DNA of 64,000 nucleotides, taken from NCBI GenBank assembly GCA_016124805.1, contig WGND01000003.1, forward strand, positions 124,001-188,000, given 5' to 3'. Source of the DNA: Hyphomicrobiales bacterium (GTDB lineage: Bacteria; Pseudomonadota; Alphaproteobacteria; Parvibaculales; Parvibaculaceae). Every line of letters starts with the position of its first letter. Position 1 is the stretch's first letter. The notes beneath the pieces are model-generated. The model did not search any database and had not been told where the DNA came from. It saw only the letters and a program-made list of their open reading frames with translations. Shown here one piece after another: positions 45,815-53,999 of this stretch. The position numbers and the translations under genes were made by a program.

Positions 45815-46978
45815 TCAGGCTAATTCGGGTGCAGATGCCTCTTCGAGCGCCAGATTCGTGATGAATTGTCGCGTGCAGGCCTCCCAGGCGAAGTTTTGCG
45901 CAAATTCGCGGCAGTTTTCGCGTGGTGTGTCGATGGCTTTAAGGCAGGCCGTTGCCAGATCTTCATCAAGACAGCCAACTTTTGCCTCGCCAATGACATC
46001 AAGCGGGCCCTGAACGGGATAGGCCGCCACAGGTGTGCCGCAGGCCAAGGCCTCGATCATGACAAGGCCGAATGTGTCGGTCTTGCTGGGAAAGACGAAG
46101 CAGTCAGCGGCGGCATAGGCTTTTGCCAGGGCCTCACCGAACAGCGCGCCGGTGAAACAGGCCTCGGGATGAGTGCGGCGGAGATGTTCCAGACGCGGGC
46201 CTTCGCCGACGACCATCTTGGTGCCCGGTAAATCGGCGTCGAGGAAGGCTTCGATGTTTTTTTCCACGGCGACGCGCCCGACATAAAGCCAGACGGGACG
46301 GGGCAGGCCGAGATAATGCTCACCCTGAAGATCAGGACGCGGAACGAAATATTTTGTGTCCACACCGCGCGACCAGATGACCGGGCGGCCAAAGCCGCGG
46401 CCTTCCAGTTCGGTCTGAAGCGAGCGCGTGGCGACCATGAGGGCGGCGGATTTGGCATGGAACCAGCGCAGCAGGGCATAGCCCAGCGACAGGGGCAGGC
46501 CGGTGCGCGCGGTCAGATATTCGGCAAAACGGGTGTGGAAGGAGGTCGAAAAGGGAATGCCGCGATTGATGCAGAAGCGTCGCGCGGTCAGACCGAGCGG
46601 CCCTTCGGTGGCGATGTGGATGGCATTGGGGTTGGCCGCATTGATCATCTTCGCGAGCTTGCGGGCAGGAAAGAGCGCCAGCCTGATTTCGCGATAGGTC
46701 GGCATGGGGACCGTGATGAACTGGTCGGGCGTGATCGAGACAACCTCATGGCCCATGGCGGTGAGGTTTTCCTTGAGCTGTTCGAGCGTGCGCACGACGC
46801 CATTGACCTGGGGCGGGGCGGCGTCGGAGACGATCACGATTTTGAGCTGCTCGGCATCGCGACCCACATCGCGCGCCATGCGGCGACCGCGCAGGCGACC
46901 CAGCAGGCGCGCGGCACGGCGCACACGGGTGGGCCCCTGTCGGCTGGTCTGGGGGAAATTGAAGCTGTCGGCGACCAT
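45815..46978 (-). CDS. agt: Agt-like glycosyltransferase (GT4), glycolipid synthesis
   Basis: A 387-residue GT-B glycosyltransferase. N-terminal text includes IVSDAAPPQVNGVVRTLEQL and TEGPLGLTARRFC; the C-terminal donor motif is FPSKTDTFGLVMIEALACG. It is translationally coupled to plcP through a TGATG overlap. Agt enzymes transfer glucose or glucuronate to diacylglycerol to make membrane glycolipids that replace phospholipids when phosphate is scarce. The family resemblance and the plcP neighbour support this; donor sugar is not determined. Confidence 0.82.
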   Translation of the reverse strand: MVADSFNFPQTSRQGPTRVRRAARLLGRLRGRRMARDVGRDAEQLKIVIVSDAAPPQVNGVVRTLEQLKENLTAMGHEVVSITPDQFITVPMPTYREIRLALFPARKLAKMINAANPNAIHIATEGPLGLTARRFCINRGIPFSTSFHTRFAEYLTARTGLPLSLGYALLRWFHAKSAALMVATRSLQTELEGRGFGRPVIWSRGVDTKYFVPRPDLQGEHYLGLPRPVWLYVGRVAVEKNIEAFLDADLPGTKMVVGEGPRLEHLRRTHPEACFTGALFGEALAKAYAAADCFVFPSKTDTFGLVMIEALACGTPVAAYPVQGPLDVIGEAKVGCLDEDLATACLKAIDTPRENCREFAQNFAWEACTRQFITNLALEEASAPELA

Positions 46979-47970
46979 CAAGCAGCGTTCAACACGTGCT
47001 GTTTGTCCTTGCCCGAATCAGCCGGTTCGCGCTCCCAGGAGAAGCGGTGCCATGTGATGAGGCTCAGGGCGCCGTGTTCATCTTCGGCAAGGGCCGTGCA
47101 GCTTTCGACCCAGTCGCCATCATTGCAGTAGAGCACGCCATCCATCTCGCGGATTTCGGCGTGATGAATATGGCCGCAGATGACGCCATCCACGCCGCGT
47201 TCGCGCGCGGACCGTGCCACGGCGACCTCATAGCTTGAGATATATTCGACGGCGTTCTTGACCTTGTTCTTCAGATAGGACGAGAGCGACCAGTAAGGCA
47301 TGCCGAAAAGGCGGCGGGCATCATGCAGCCAGTTGTTCAGCGCCAGTGCGATGGCGTATGCCTGATCACCAAGATGAGCGAGCCATTTGGCATATTTGAC
47401 GACGCTGTCGAACTGGTCGCCGTGAATGACGAGAAATTCGCGGCCATCCGCTGTCTGATGAATGATCTCATTGACGACATCGACACCGGCAAAGGTGAGG
47501 CCGGTATAATCGCGCAAGGCTTCATCGTGATTGCCCGGTACATAGATGATGTTGGTGCCCTTGCGGGATTTGCGGAGAATTTCCTGAACCACGGCATTGT
47601 GACCTGCAGCCCAGTACCATGAGCGCTTCAGGCGCCAGCCATCAATGATGTCGCCGACGAGATAGATCGTCTCAGCTTCATTGTGGCGCAGAAAATCGAG
47701 CAGCAGATCGGCCTTGCAGCCGGGCGTGCCCAGATGAATGTCGGAGAGAAACAATGTGCGGTGACGCGTCGGGTTCGCCGGGCGCGGGCCTGTCAGACGC
47801 TCATCGAGCCCGTTGCGGCGGGAGCGGGAGCGACCGGGTTCACGCGGCTTTTCCGGCTTGTCGATTGAAAGGTCGTCTTTGGCGGTTGGAGGGAAGGAAG
47901 GGAGCTCATCATCAAGGCGCAAGGAAAAGCTGGCGCCAAGTCGGTTCAAGGCCGTGTCGAGTAGCGTCAT
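46978..47970 (-). CDS. plcP: PlcP-type phospholipase C (metallophosphoesterase)
   Basis: A 330-residue calcineurin-like phosphoesterase. Metal-binding motifs are LFLSDIHLG (D77, H79), YLVGDIIDGW (D107), VPGNHDE (N147, H148), VIHGDQFD and GHIHHA. The sequence resembles PlcP of rhizobia, which cuts phosphatidylcholine and phosphatidylethanolamine to give diacylglycerol under phosphate limitation. Annotations as UDP-2,3-diacylglucosamine hydrolase (LpxH) are a common confusion in this family. The first 65 residues are a charged extension of uncertain role. It is followed by agt with a one-base overlap. Confidence 0.83.
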   Translation of the reverse strand: MTLLDTALNRLGASFSLRLDDELPSFPPTAKDDLSIDKPEKPREPGRSRSRRNGLDERLTGPRPANPTRHRTLFLSDIHLGTPGCKADLLLDFLRHNEAETIYLVGDIIDGWRLKRSWYWAAGHNAVVQEILRKSRKGTNIIYVPGNHDEALRDYTGLTFAGVDVVNEIIHQTADGREFLVIHGDQFDSVVKYAKWLAHLGDQAYAIALALNNWLHDARRLFGMPYWSLSSYLKNKVKNAVEYISSYEVAVARSARERGVDGVICGHIHHAEIREMDGVLYCNDGDWVESCTALAEDEHGALSLITWHRFSWEREPADSGKDKQHVLNAA

Positions 47971-48121
47971 ATTCCCATCATTCGCTTTGGGCTTTCACAT
48001 CCATACATAACGCATACGGATGATCTGCCAGTTACTCGCAACGCTCGCCATGCGAATCAATTAACGCTATAAGGCGAAGCGCCCTTTCTCACGGCATCAA
48101 GATCGTCGCCAGCAGTCAATT

Positions 48122-48152
48122 TTTTGTGACGACGAGATGATCATTTTGTGAC
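48122..48152 (+). promoter_or_regulatory. TTTTGTGAC direct repeat upstream of lipid kinase
   Basis: TTTTGTGAC occurs at 48122-48130 and 48144-48152, exactly 22 bases apart, so on the same face of the helix. It lies just ahead of the lipid-kinase start in the 201-base divergent region from plcP. Possible tandem operator or activator sites. Confidence 0.4.
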
Positions 48153-48171
48153 ACGCGCCACAGGAGACCTC

Positions 48172-49062
48172 GTGCCATTCCGCCGTTCCATTCATGTCAT
48201 TTTCAATCCGCATGCCGGTGCCCGCCGTCGCCAGTTGCTCGACCGTGTGGTTGCGCAGCTCAAGGCGACGGGTGCGGAAGTTGTGCTGGAGGAGACGAAG
48301 GCGGCAGGCCATGCGATCGAACTTGCCCGCGCGGCGGCACGCGCAGGCGTGGCGGATGTGATCGTGGCGGCAGGGGGTGACGGCACCATTAACGAAGTTG
48401 CGCGCGGTCTTCTGGGGCAGGGTGTGCCGCTTGGCATTGTGCCGCTGGGCACGGCCAATGTGCTGGCTGCCGAAATCGGCCTCAAGCGCGATGTGGTCGA
48501 GATCGTCGATATGCTGCTGTCAGGCCCGGCGCAGCTGATCGGGACGGGTCTTGTGGAGGGTCGCATTTTTCTGCTGATGGTCGGTATCGGCTTTGACGGC
48601 GAGGTCGTTCACAACATTAACCCTGTCCAGAAGCGGCGATGGAGCAAGCTCGCCTTTCTCTATGAGGGGATGAAGCTGTGGTGGCGTGGTCCCGGCCATG
48701 CGATTTCGCTGAAAGTTGATGGTCGCGAGAAAAGTGCAAGCTGGGTCGTGGCCATGAACGGCAAGCGCTTTGCCGGTGACTTTCTGCTGTCGCCAGACGG
48801 GGATATCAGCCAGCCGGGGCTGACACTCTTTCTTTTCAAGACGGGCACGCGAGTGGCGCTTGCCCGCTACATGATCGCGCTGGCGATGGGACGTGTCGCG
48901 GAATTGCGCGATGTCGAAATCTTGCCGATGCGTGAGGCGATCATCACTTCGCCGGACGGGCTTGCTGTCGAGGTTGATGGCGATGCGCGCGGTGGCCTGC
49001 CGCAGACCATTGCCCAGGGGACGCAGTTCCTTCGGCTGGTGGTGCCGTCTATCGCAAGCTGA
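48172..49062 (+). CDS. Diacylglycerol-kinase-family lipid kinase
   Basis: A 296-residue protein of the DAGK/YegS/LCB kinase catalytic family. Motifs are IHVIFNPHAGARRR (about 7-20), VIVAAGGDGTINEVARGLLG and LGIVPLGTANVLAAEIG. It would phosphorylate diacylglycerol or a related lipid to phosphatidate. GTG is the start, with AGGAG five bases ahead; an earlier GTG lies inside a repeated motif and has no ribosome site. It is divergent from plcP/agt, so the same lipid pool (diacylglycerol) may be recycled. The exact lipid substrate is unproven. Confidence 0.87.
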   Translation: MPFRRSIHVIFNPHAGARRRQLLDRVVAQLKATGAEVVLEETKAAGHAIELARAAARAGVADVIVAAGGDGTINEVARGLLGQGVPLGIVPLGTANVLAAEIGLKRDVVEIVDMLLSGPAQLIGTGLVEGRIFLLMVGIGFDGEVVHNINPVQKRRWSKLAFLYEGMKLWWRGPGHAISLKVDGREKSASWVVAMNGKRFAGDFLLSPDGDISQPGLTLFLFKTGTRVALARYMIALAMGRVAELRDVEILPMREAIITSPDGLAVEVDGDARGGLPQTIAQGTQFLRLVVPSIAS

Positions 49063-50664
49063 TCAGGCGACGCTCTGGTTTTTGCGTTCGGTGAAGATCG
49101 GACGGCCAAAGCCGCGCGTTGAAGGCAGATGTTCCGGCGAGAGCCACTGCTCATAATATTTTTCCAGCGGCAGCGAAACCCCGTCCGGTCCCATGATGCG
49201 GGCATGCTCGCGGTTGAGCTTGCGCGGTTCATCAACGCCGCATGAATGGGCGATGATGCAGACCTCGTGGGCAACTTTCTCGGCATAGCGACGGACACGC
49301 TGGGCCTTGTCGGTCACATCCAGACCGCGCTGGAGGCGTTTGTCATGTGTGGTGACACCGGTGGGGCAGGTGTTCTTGTTGCATTGCAGGGCCTGAATGC
49401 AGCCGAGTGAGAACATGAAGCCGCGCGCGCTGTTGACGAAATCGGCACCGACGCAAAGGGCCCAGGCGACTTCGGCTGGTGTAATGAGCTTGCCGCTGGC
49501 GATGACGCGGACACGCGGCACAAGATTGTGACGTTCCAGTGCATCAACCATCATGGGCAGGCTTTCCCAGATCGGCAGGCCAACATAATCGATCAGCGGG
49601 GCCGGGGCGGCACCCGTGCCGCCGTCCGCGCTGTCGATGGTGATGAAATCGGGCGCCTCCTCGATGCCCCGGCTATTGATCTGTGCACAGAGGTCTTCAA
49701 GCCAGTCATAAGCGCCCAGCACCATTTTGAAGCCGGTCGGCTTGCCTGTGATTTGGCGCACACGGCTCACAAAATCCAGCAGTTCGGAGACATTGGTGAT
49801 TTCGGGGTGACGATTGGGGCTGATTGAATCCTGTCCCGCCGGGATGCCACGAATTTTAGCAATCTCGGAGGTGACTTTTTCGCCGGGCAGAATGCCGCCC
49901 TTGCCCGGCTTGGCGCCCTGGCTGAGCTTGATCTCGAACATTTTGACCTGGGGATGCGCGGCAATGGCGCGCAGCTTGTCCTCGTTGAGGCTGCCATCAT
50001 CATTGCGGCAGCCATATTTGGCAGTGCCGAGCTGGAAGATGATGTCGGCGCCGCCTTCCAGATGAAACGGGGAGAGCGCACCTTCGCCGGTGTTCATCCA
50101 GATCCCGGCCATGCGCGCGCCATTGGAGAGCGCCAGCACGGCAGGCTTGGAAATGGCGCCATAGCTCATGCCAGAAATATTGAAGAAAGAGGCCGAGCGA
50201 TAAGGGTTGGCGCAATAGGGCCCGATTTCGACAATCGCCGTTTCGGCGGCATTGCTGTCGAGTGTGGGAAAAGGGGTGTTGACGAAGCTGACCGTGCCGG
50301 CAGGCCGAAGGTCGCGCGTGGAGCCAAAGGCGACGGTAGTGTCGACGCCCTTTGCCGCGCGATAGACCCAGGCGCGCTGGGCCCGGTTGAAGGGCATTTC
50401 CTCGCGATCCATGGCGAAGAAATATTGACGGAAATATTCGCCGAGGGATTCAAAGAGGTAGCGGAAACGGCCAATGACCGGATAGTTGCGGCGGATGGCA
50501 TGGCTGGTCTGGGTGACGTCGATGACATAGAGCACCACGACAACTGCAACGAGCACGCCCAGCGAAAGAATGAAGAGGACGGAGAGCACATCCACCAATC
50601 GCCAAATCATGGAGTCATGCACCATGTTGGTGAATGTCGTCATCATTTCAGAGACCTTGTCCAT
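49063..50664 (-). CDS. Membrane-anchored FMN-dependent glutamate-synthase-like protein
   Basis: A 533-residue protein with an N-terminal transmembrane segment (about residues 28-48) and a glutamate-synthase FMN domain (COG0069). Motifs include FEIKLSQGAKPGKGGILPGE, FITIDSADGGTGAAPAPL and CIQALQCNKNTCPTGVTTHD, the last being the iron-sulfur ligand region. It lacks a glutamine amidotransferase and is distinct from GltB at 27-32 kb. Members of this family are often mis-annotated as glutamate synthase; the substrate is unknown. The start has GAGGAAA. The stop abuts the convergent lipid-kinase gene. Confidence 0.87.
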   Translation of the reverse strand: MDKVSEMMTTFTNMVHDSMIWRLVDVLSVLFILSLGVLVAVVVVLYVIDVTQTSHAIRRNYPVIGRFRYLFESLGEYFRQYFFAMDREEMPFNRAQRAWVYRAAKGVDTTVAFGSTRDLRPAGTVSFVNTPFPTLDSNAAETAIVEIGPYCANPYRSASFFNISGMSYGAISKPAVLALSNGARMAGIWMNTGEGALSPFHLEGGADIIFQLGTAKYGCRNDDGSLNEDKLRAIAAHPQVKMFEIKLSQGAKPGKGGILPGEKVTSEIAKIRGIPAGQDSISPNRHPEITNVSELLDFVSRVRQITGKPTGFKMVLGAYDWLEDLCAQINSRGIEEAPDFITIDSADGGTGAAPAPLIDYVGLPIWESLPMMVDALERHNLVPRVRVIASGKLITPAEVAWALCVGADFVNSARGFMFSLGCIQALQCNKNTCPTGVTTHDKRLQRGLDVTDKAQRVRRYAEKVAHEVCIIAHSCGVDEPRKLNREHARIMGPDGVSLPLEKYYEQWLSPEHLPSTRGFGRPIFTERKNQSVA

Positions 50665-50829
50665 GGCCGTTTCCTCTCGCATGTCTCTATCTGCCTATCA
50701 TGTCGGGACACTAGAGCATGTGAAGATCACGCTAAAGTCACGCTTTGGCGAGCGTCGCAGACAAGATGCCGGATGTTTTATGATTTTCGGGGAACGCGCT
50801 TCACGCAACAGCAGACAACAGGTCGCCGG

Positions 50830-51834
50830 TCAGACACCGGGGACATCGGCTTGCGCCATGACGGTCTTGGCCGCCTTGCCCGCGACGGGTTCGAGAACGC
50901 GGGGCGGCAGATGGGTTGTTTTCTCGTCAGCAAATTCCTGGTCGGCAATGGTGAGGCGCAGACCGACAGAGGCGACGGCCGCTTCGCGGACATAGCCGCC
51001 CTGACCGGCATCAATGACCATGGGGGCGGGACGCGAGGCAGGCATTTCGGGCTGGACAGGTTCGGTGCGGATGGAAGCGGTGGCGAGATCGGCGGCATCC
51101 TCGATGGGTGCCATATCTGCTACGTCGCTGGTGGTGTCCAGAACAGGATCGGCGGCATTTTCTTCCGCTTCTTCCGCGCTTGCATATTGCGCGGCCAAGG
51201 CATGGGAGAGGCGTACAAGACGCGGACGCTCATTTTCCCAGATGCGAATGACCTTGGCGAAATAGGGACGGTTCAGCGCGGGCGACTGGGAGTGATAGCT
51301 GCCGATGGCTTTGGGCCAGTCACCGATGCGGTCGCGCAGGCGGCTGAGGAAATTGGCGGCATAGCCGACATTGGTCAGCGGATCGAACGCATCTTCCAGC
51401 GAGGCAAAGGCATTGGGGTGGTAGCGCAGATTGACCTGCATGCAGCCGATATCGATGGAGCGCTTGCCCTGATCAAGGAGCTGGCGGGCCTTGGCGATGG
51501 CTTCCGCCTTGGTCGCGAAATAATAGCCGCGGCCTTCCGAATTGATGGTCCAGGGCCAGGAGTGGGTTTTACCCGTGGCGCGGACATAGCGACCCGACTC
51601 GGCAAGCGAGACCGAGGCGAGCAGAGCGCGGGGGAGCTTCTGGCTGGCTTCCACACGCAGGGCGGCGGCTTCGCAGAGCGCCCATGTCTTGGGTGTGGCG
51701 GAGAGCGCCTGGGGTGTCTGGGTGCTTGTGTCGGCCCGCGCGCTGCCGGGTGACATGATGCCTGCCATGATCAGGCACAGAATCGCTGCCAGTGGCAGGC
51801 CGTGCTGTCGGAATTGGCTGAAAAGGTGAGGCAT
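50830..51834 (-). CDS. Soluble lytic transglycosylase, SLT domain
   Basis: A 334-residue exported protein, signal peptide about 1-34. The SLT-type domain (about 50-205) has the catalytic glutamate in ASVSLAESGRY (E78) and further IDIGCMQVNLRYHPNAF and SYHSQSPALNRPYFAKV. The C-terminal 130 residues are acidic and look disordered. Family function is cleavage of peptidoglycan, often to let envelope complexes through. No secretion-system genes are close. The proximal promoter is divergent from the presumed small RNA. Confidence 0.88.
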   Translation of the reverse strand: MPHLFSQFRQHGLPLAAILCLIMAGIMSPGSARADTSTQTPQALSATPKTWALCEAAALRVEASQKLPRALLASVSLAESGRYVRATGKTHSWPWTINSEGRGYYFATKAEAIAKARQLLDQGKRSIDIGCMQVNLRYHPNAFASLEDAFDPLTNVGYAANFLSRLRDRIGDWPKAIGSYHSQSPALNRPYFAKVIRIWENERPRLVRLSHALAAQYASAEEAEENAADPVLDTTSDVADMAPIEDAADLATASIRTEPVQPEMPASRPAPMVIDAGQGGYVREAAVASVGLRLTIADQEFADEKTTHLPPRVLEPVAGKAAKTVMAQADVPGV

Positions 51835-52085
51835 TAATCCGCTTTCGGGCAGGGTTCATTCAGAAATACCCGCAGATCATGCCTGTCGATGGTTAAGGAA
51901 TGTTCTATCTGTCCGTTCTGAAGGGATTATTTTCGCCGAAATATGCGGCGCCGGGACTGATTGATTATTGTGCAACGCACCCTAAGTCCTTGAAATATAT
52001 TAATCCTTTTTAATCAGTAACTTAGCTTTTCCTTATTTATCAAATTTTGTGGTTATCGGTCGAAAATCAGACTTGATCTTTGTGC
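51835..52085. other. AT-rich divergent promoter region, no gene seen
   Basis: About 250 bases, markedly AT-rich around 51985-52060. It must hold the transglycosylase promoter on the minus strand and probably the promoter of the presumed small RNA on the plus strand. A weak candidate is TTGAAA (51990) with TAATCA (52011), spacing 15. No coding frame is credible. Confidence 0.45.
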
Positions 52086-52202
52086 GATGCAATGCCATTG
52101 TTGCATTGCGGCATTGGTTGAGTTTACTCCTGATGCCGCAGCCCTTCCTGGGCGTTTCCTCCCTAGACTTGGGCCCTGGTTTTTACCAGGGCCCCTTTTT
52201 TT
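52086..52202 (+). ncRNA. Probable trans-acting small RNA
   Basis: A plus-strand intrinsic terminator at 52171-52202 has no plus-strand gene upstream, so it should end an RNA gene. The proposed RNA has a 5' hairpin (GCAATG at 52089 with CATTGC at 52104), then a pyrimidine stretch TTTCCTCCCT (52155-52164) complementary to Shine-Dalgarno sequences, then the terminator. This layout is typical of Hfq-type alphaproteobacterial sRNAs. The 5' end is uncertain and may lie up to 60 bases further upstream. Confidence 0.65.
52171..52202 (+). terminator. Strong intrinsic terminator without an upstream coding gene
   Basis: A perfect ten-base stem GGGCCCTGGT/ACCAGGGCCC with loop TTTT, followed by C and seven T residues on the plus strand. 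On the minus strand there is no T-run, so it does not serve the flanking minus-strand genes. Confidence 0.9.
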
Positions 52203-52240
52203 GTGCCAAGGCCATCATCATCTGGCTTGGTGGGCGGGTG

Positions 52241-53176
52241 TCAGGTGCCGAGCTCGTTCCAGTCGAATGCAGCCATATCGCTGGCGAATTTGGTCATATC
52301 GCGAGTGATGCGAGCCAGTGCCGGACGGCGCTCAAGGCGTTCCTCATTCATATAGAGGGCGCGGTTGATCTCGATCTGCAGGGCATGAAAACCCAGGCCT
52401 GGCTGGCCGTAATGCTCGGTATTGAAGCCGCCGGCATAGGGATTGTTGCGCGACACCGTATAGCCAAGGCTTTTGAGGCTCGCTTCGGCGGCGTCGGTCA
52501 GATCGCGGGCGCAGGCCGTACCATAGCGGTCGCCCAGCACGATGTCGGGACGGTCGGCGCCGGTGTCGTCATCGGCCGGGCCGCCAACCGACGGCATGGA
52601 ATGGCAGTCGATCAGCAGGGCCTTGCCGAAGCGGGCCCGGGTCTGCTCCAGCAGCTCGCGCAGGGCGGCGTGGAAGGGCATATAGAGCAGGCGGATGCGC
52701 CGCTCGGCTTCGGCGTAAAGCAGCGGCTCGCGGTAGATTTCAGCGGTGTCGGAGACGATGCGCGCGATGGTGCCGAGGCCACCTGCCACGCGCAGCGAGC
52801 GGGTGTTGGCATGGGGCGGCAGCGCGTCCTGAAACATGGTCGGGTCGAGCTCATAGGGCTCGCGATTGGCATCAAGATAGGCGCGCGGGAAAAGGGCATG
52901 CAGCAGCGGGGCGCCGAGCCCGACAACGCCGCTGAAAATCTCTTCCACGAAGCTGTCTTCCGACCGGCGCAGCATGAGCGCGTCGAGCCGCGAATTGGCG
53001 ACAAATTTCTGCGGATAGGTGCGCCCGCTATGGGGCGAGCAGAAGACGAGGGGGTGCGTCTGGATATCGGGCAAGGCAAGCTCGAAGGGGCGGGCAAACA
53101 GGTCATGTTCGCCAGCACTCAGGTCGCGATCACCATTCTCGTAGAGTTGGGTTTGAGGGGTCGTCGAAATATCCAT
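52241..53176 (-). CDS. N-formylglutamate amidohydrolase family protein
   Basis: A 311-residue zinc-dependent hydrolase of the FGase family. Recognisable text is VFCSPHSGRTYPQKF, DANREPYELDPTMF, LLIDCHSMPS and NNPYAGGFNTEHYG. The classic reaction splits N-formylglutamate in histidine breakdown, but no hut genes are nearby, so another N-acyl or cell-wall substrate is possible. It lies upstream of cpdR on the opposite strand. Confidence 0.88.
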   Translation of the reverse strand: MDISTTPQTQLYENGDRDLSAGEHDLFARPFELALPDIQTHPLVFCSPHSGRTYPQKFVANSRLDALMLRRSEDSFVEEIFSGVVGLGAPLLHALFPRAYLDANREPYELDPTMFQDALPPHANTRSLRVAGGLGTIARIVSDTAEIYREPLLYAEAERRIRLLYMPFHAALRELLEQTRARFGKALLIDCHSMPSVGGPADDDTGADRPDIVLGDRYGTACARDLTDAAEASLKSLGYTVSRNNPYAGGFNTEHYGQPGLGFHALQIEINRALYMNEERLERRPALARITRDMTKFASDMAAFDWNELGT

Positions 53177-53452
53177 GCTCCAACGTTATCCATAGAACAT
53201 GGCATTGTAACGGAGACTTTCGACTTCATCCGGTTAAAAACCGCAGATTTACGAGGATGGCGTGGCATTTTGACCAGTGCCGCGGGCCTCCTCGGGGTCC
53301 GGGACGGGGATAAACAGGGTGGCGGCAAGTTTGCGGCTCTTCATATCCTGTTTACCCTTGGTGACCTATAACGGGACGAAGCAGGGGATGGATTCGCAAG
53401 AGCCCGCTTCTGTGTCACGATGGTGGGCAACCAATTTAGATCGGGCTGGGCT

Positions 53453-53812
53453 ATGGCACGTATTCTTCTGGCCGAAGATGATGACTCGATGCGCCGTTTT
53501 CTTGCAAAAGCGCTGGAAAATGCAGGGCATGAAGTTGTGTGTTTTGGTGAGGGCGGTCAGGCCCATCAGCGGCTCCAGAATGATGTCTTCGACATTCTGC
53601 TGACCGATATCGTGATGCCAGAAATGGATGGTATCGAGCTTGCCCGCCTGGCAGCCGAACTCGATCCGACGCTCAAAATCATGTTCATCACCGGCTTTGC
53701 CGCTGTGGCGCTGAACCCGGAACTTTCGACGCCCAAAGAGGCCAAGGTTCTCTCCAAGCCCTTCCATCTGCGCGATCTCGTGGCCGAGGTTGACCGCCTG
53801 ATGGTGGCCTGA
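53453..53812 (+). CDS. cpdR: CpdR-type response regulator
   Basis: A 119-residue single-domain receiver. Acidic pocket at EDDD (8-11), phosphoacceptor D52 in LLTDIVMPEMDG, switch residue in FITGFAA, and Lys in VLSKPFHLRDL. The text strongly resembles CpdR, which, unphosphorylated, directs ClpXP to degrade cell-cycle proteins in alphaproteobacteria. The C-terminus (RLMVA) differs from the AA-type end reported for Caulobacter. The start is at MARIL; the ribosome site is weak. No kinase is adjacent. Confidence 0.9.
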   Translation: MARILLAEDDDSMRRFLAKALENAGHEVVCFGEGGQAHQRLQNDVFDILLTDIVMPEMDGIELARLAAELDPTLKIMFITGFAAVALNPELSTPKEAKVLSKPFHLRDLVAEVDRLMVA

Positions 53813-53887
53813 GGCCCCCAACACCCTTCTTTGCATCTTGTCACGGCGCACCAAGACCGATATACGGTCCTCCACCGCATTGGCAAT

Positions 53888-53962
53888 GGGCGTGTAGCTC
53901 AGCGGGAGAGCACTTCGTTGACATCGAAGGGGTCACAGGTTCAATCCCTGTCACGCCCACCA
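53888..53962 (+). tRNA. tRNA-Val (anticodon GAC)
   Basis: A complete cloverleaf of 75 bases: acceptor GGGCGTG/CACGCCC, D-arm TAGCTCAGCGGGAGAGCA, anticodon stem CTTCG/CGAAG with loop TTGACAT (anticodon GAC), T-arm around GGTTCAATCC, and encoded terminal CCA. It lies 75 bases downstream of cpdR. No integrase or duplicated 3' end was seen. Confidence 0.95.
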
Positions 53963-53999
53963 TTGCCCCCGGACCACAGCGGTCCATCCTGTCGGAAAA

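Noticed and set aside
46978-47970. LpxH (UDP-2,3-diacylglucosamine hydrolase) assignment
   Set aside because: The metallophosphoesterase fold fits both, but the longer protein, its text and the coupled Agt-type glycosyltransferase fit PlcP better.
53888-53962. tRNA-Val as an integration site for a genomic island
   Set aside because: No integrase, no duplicated 3' end and no shift in gene character on either side.
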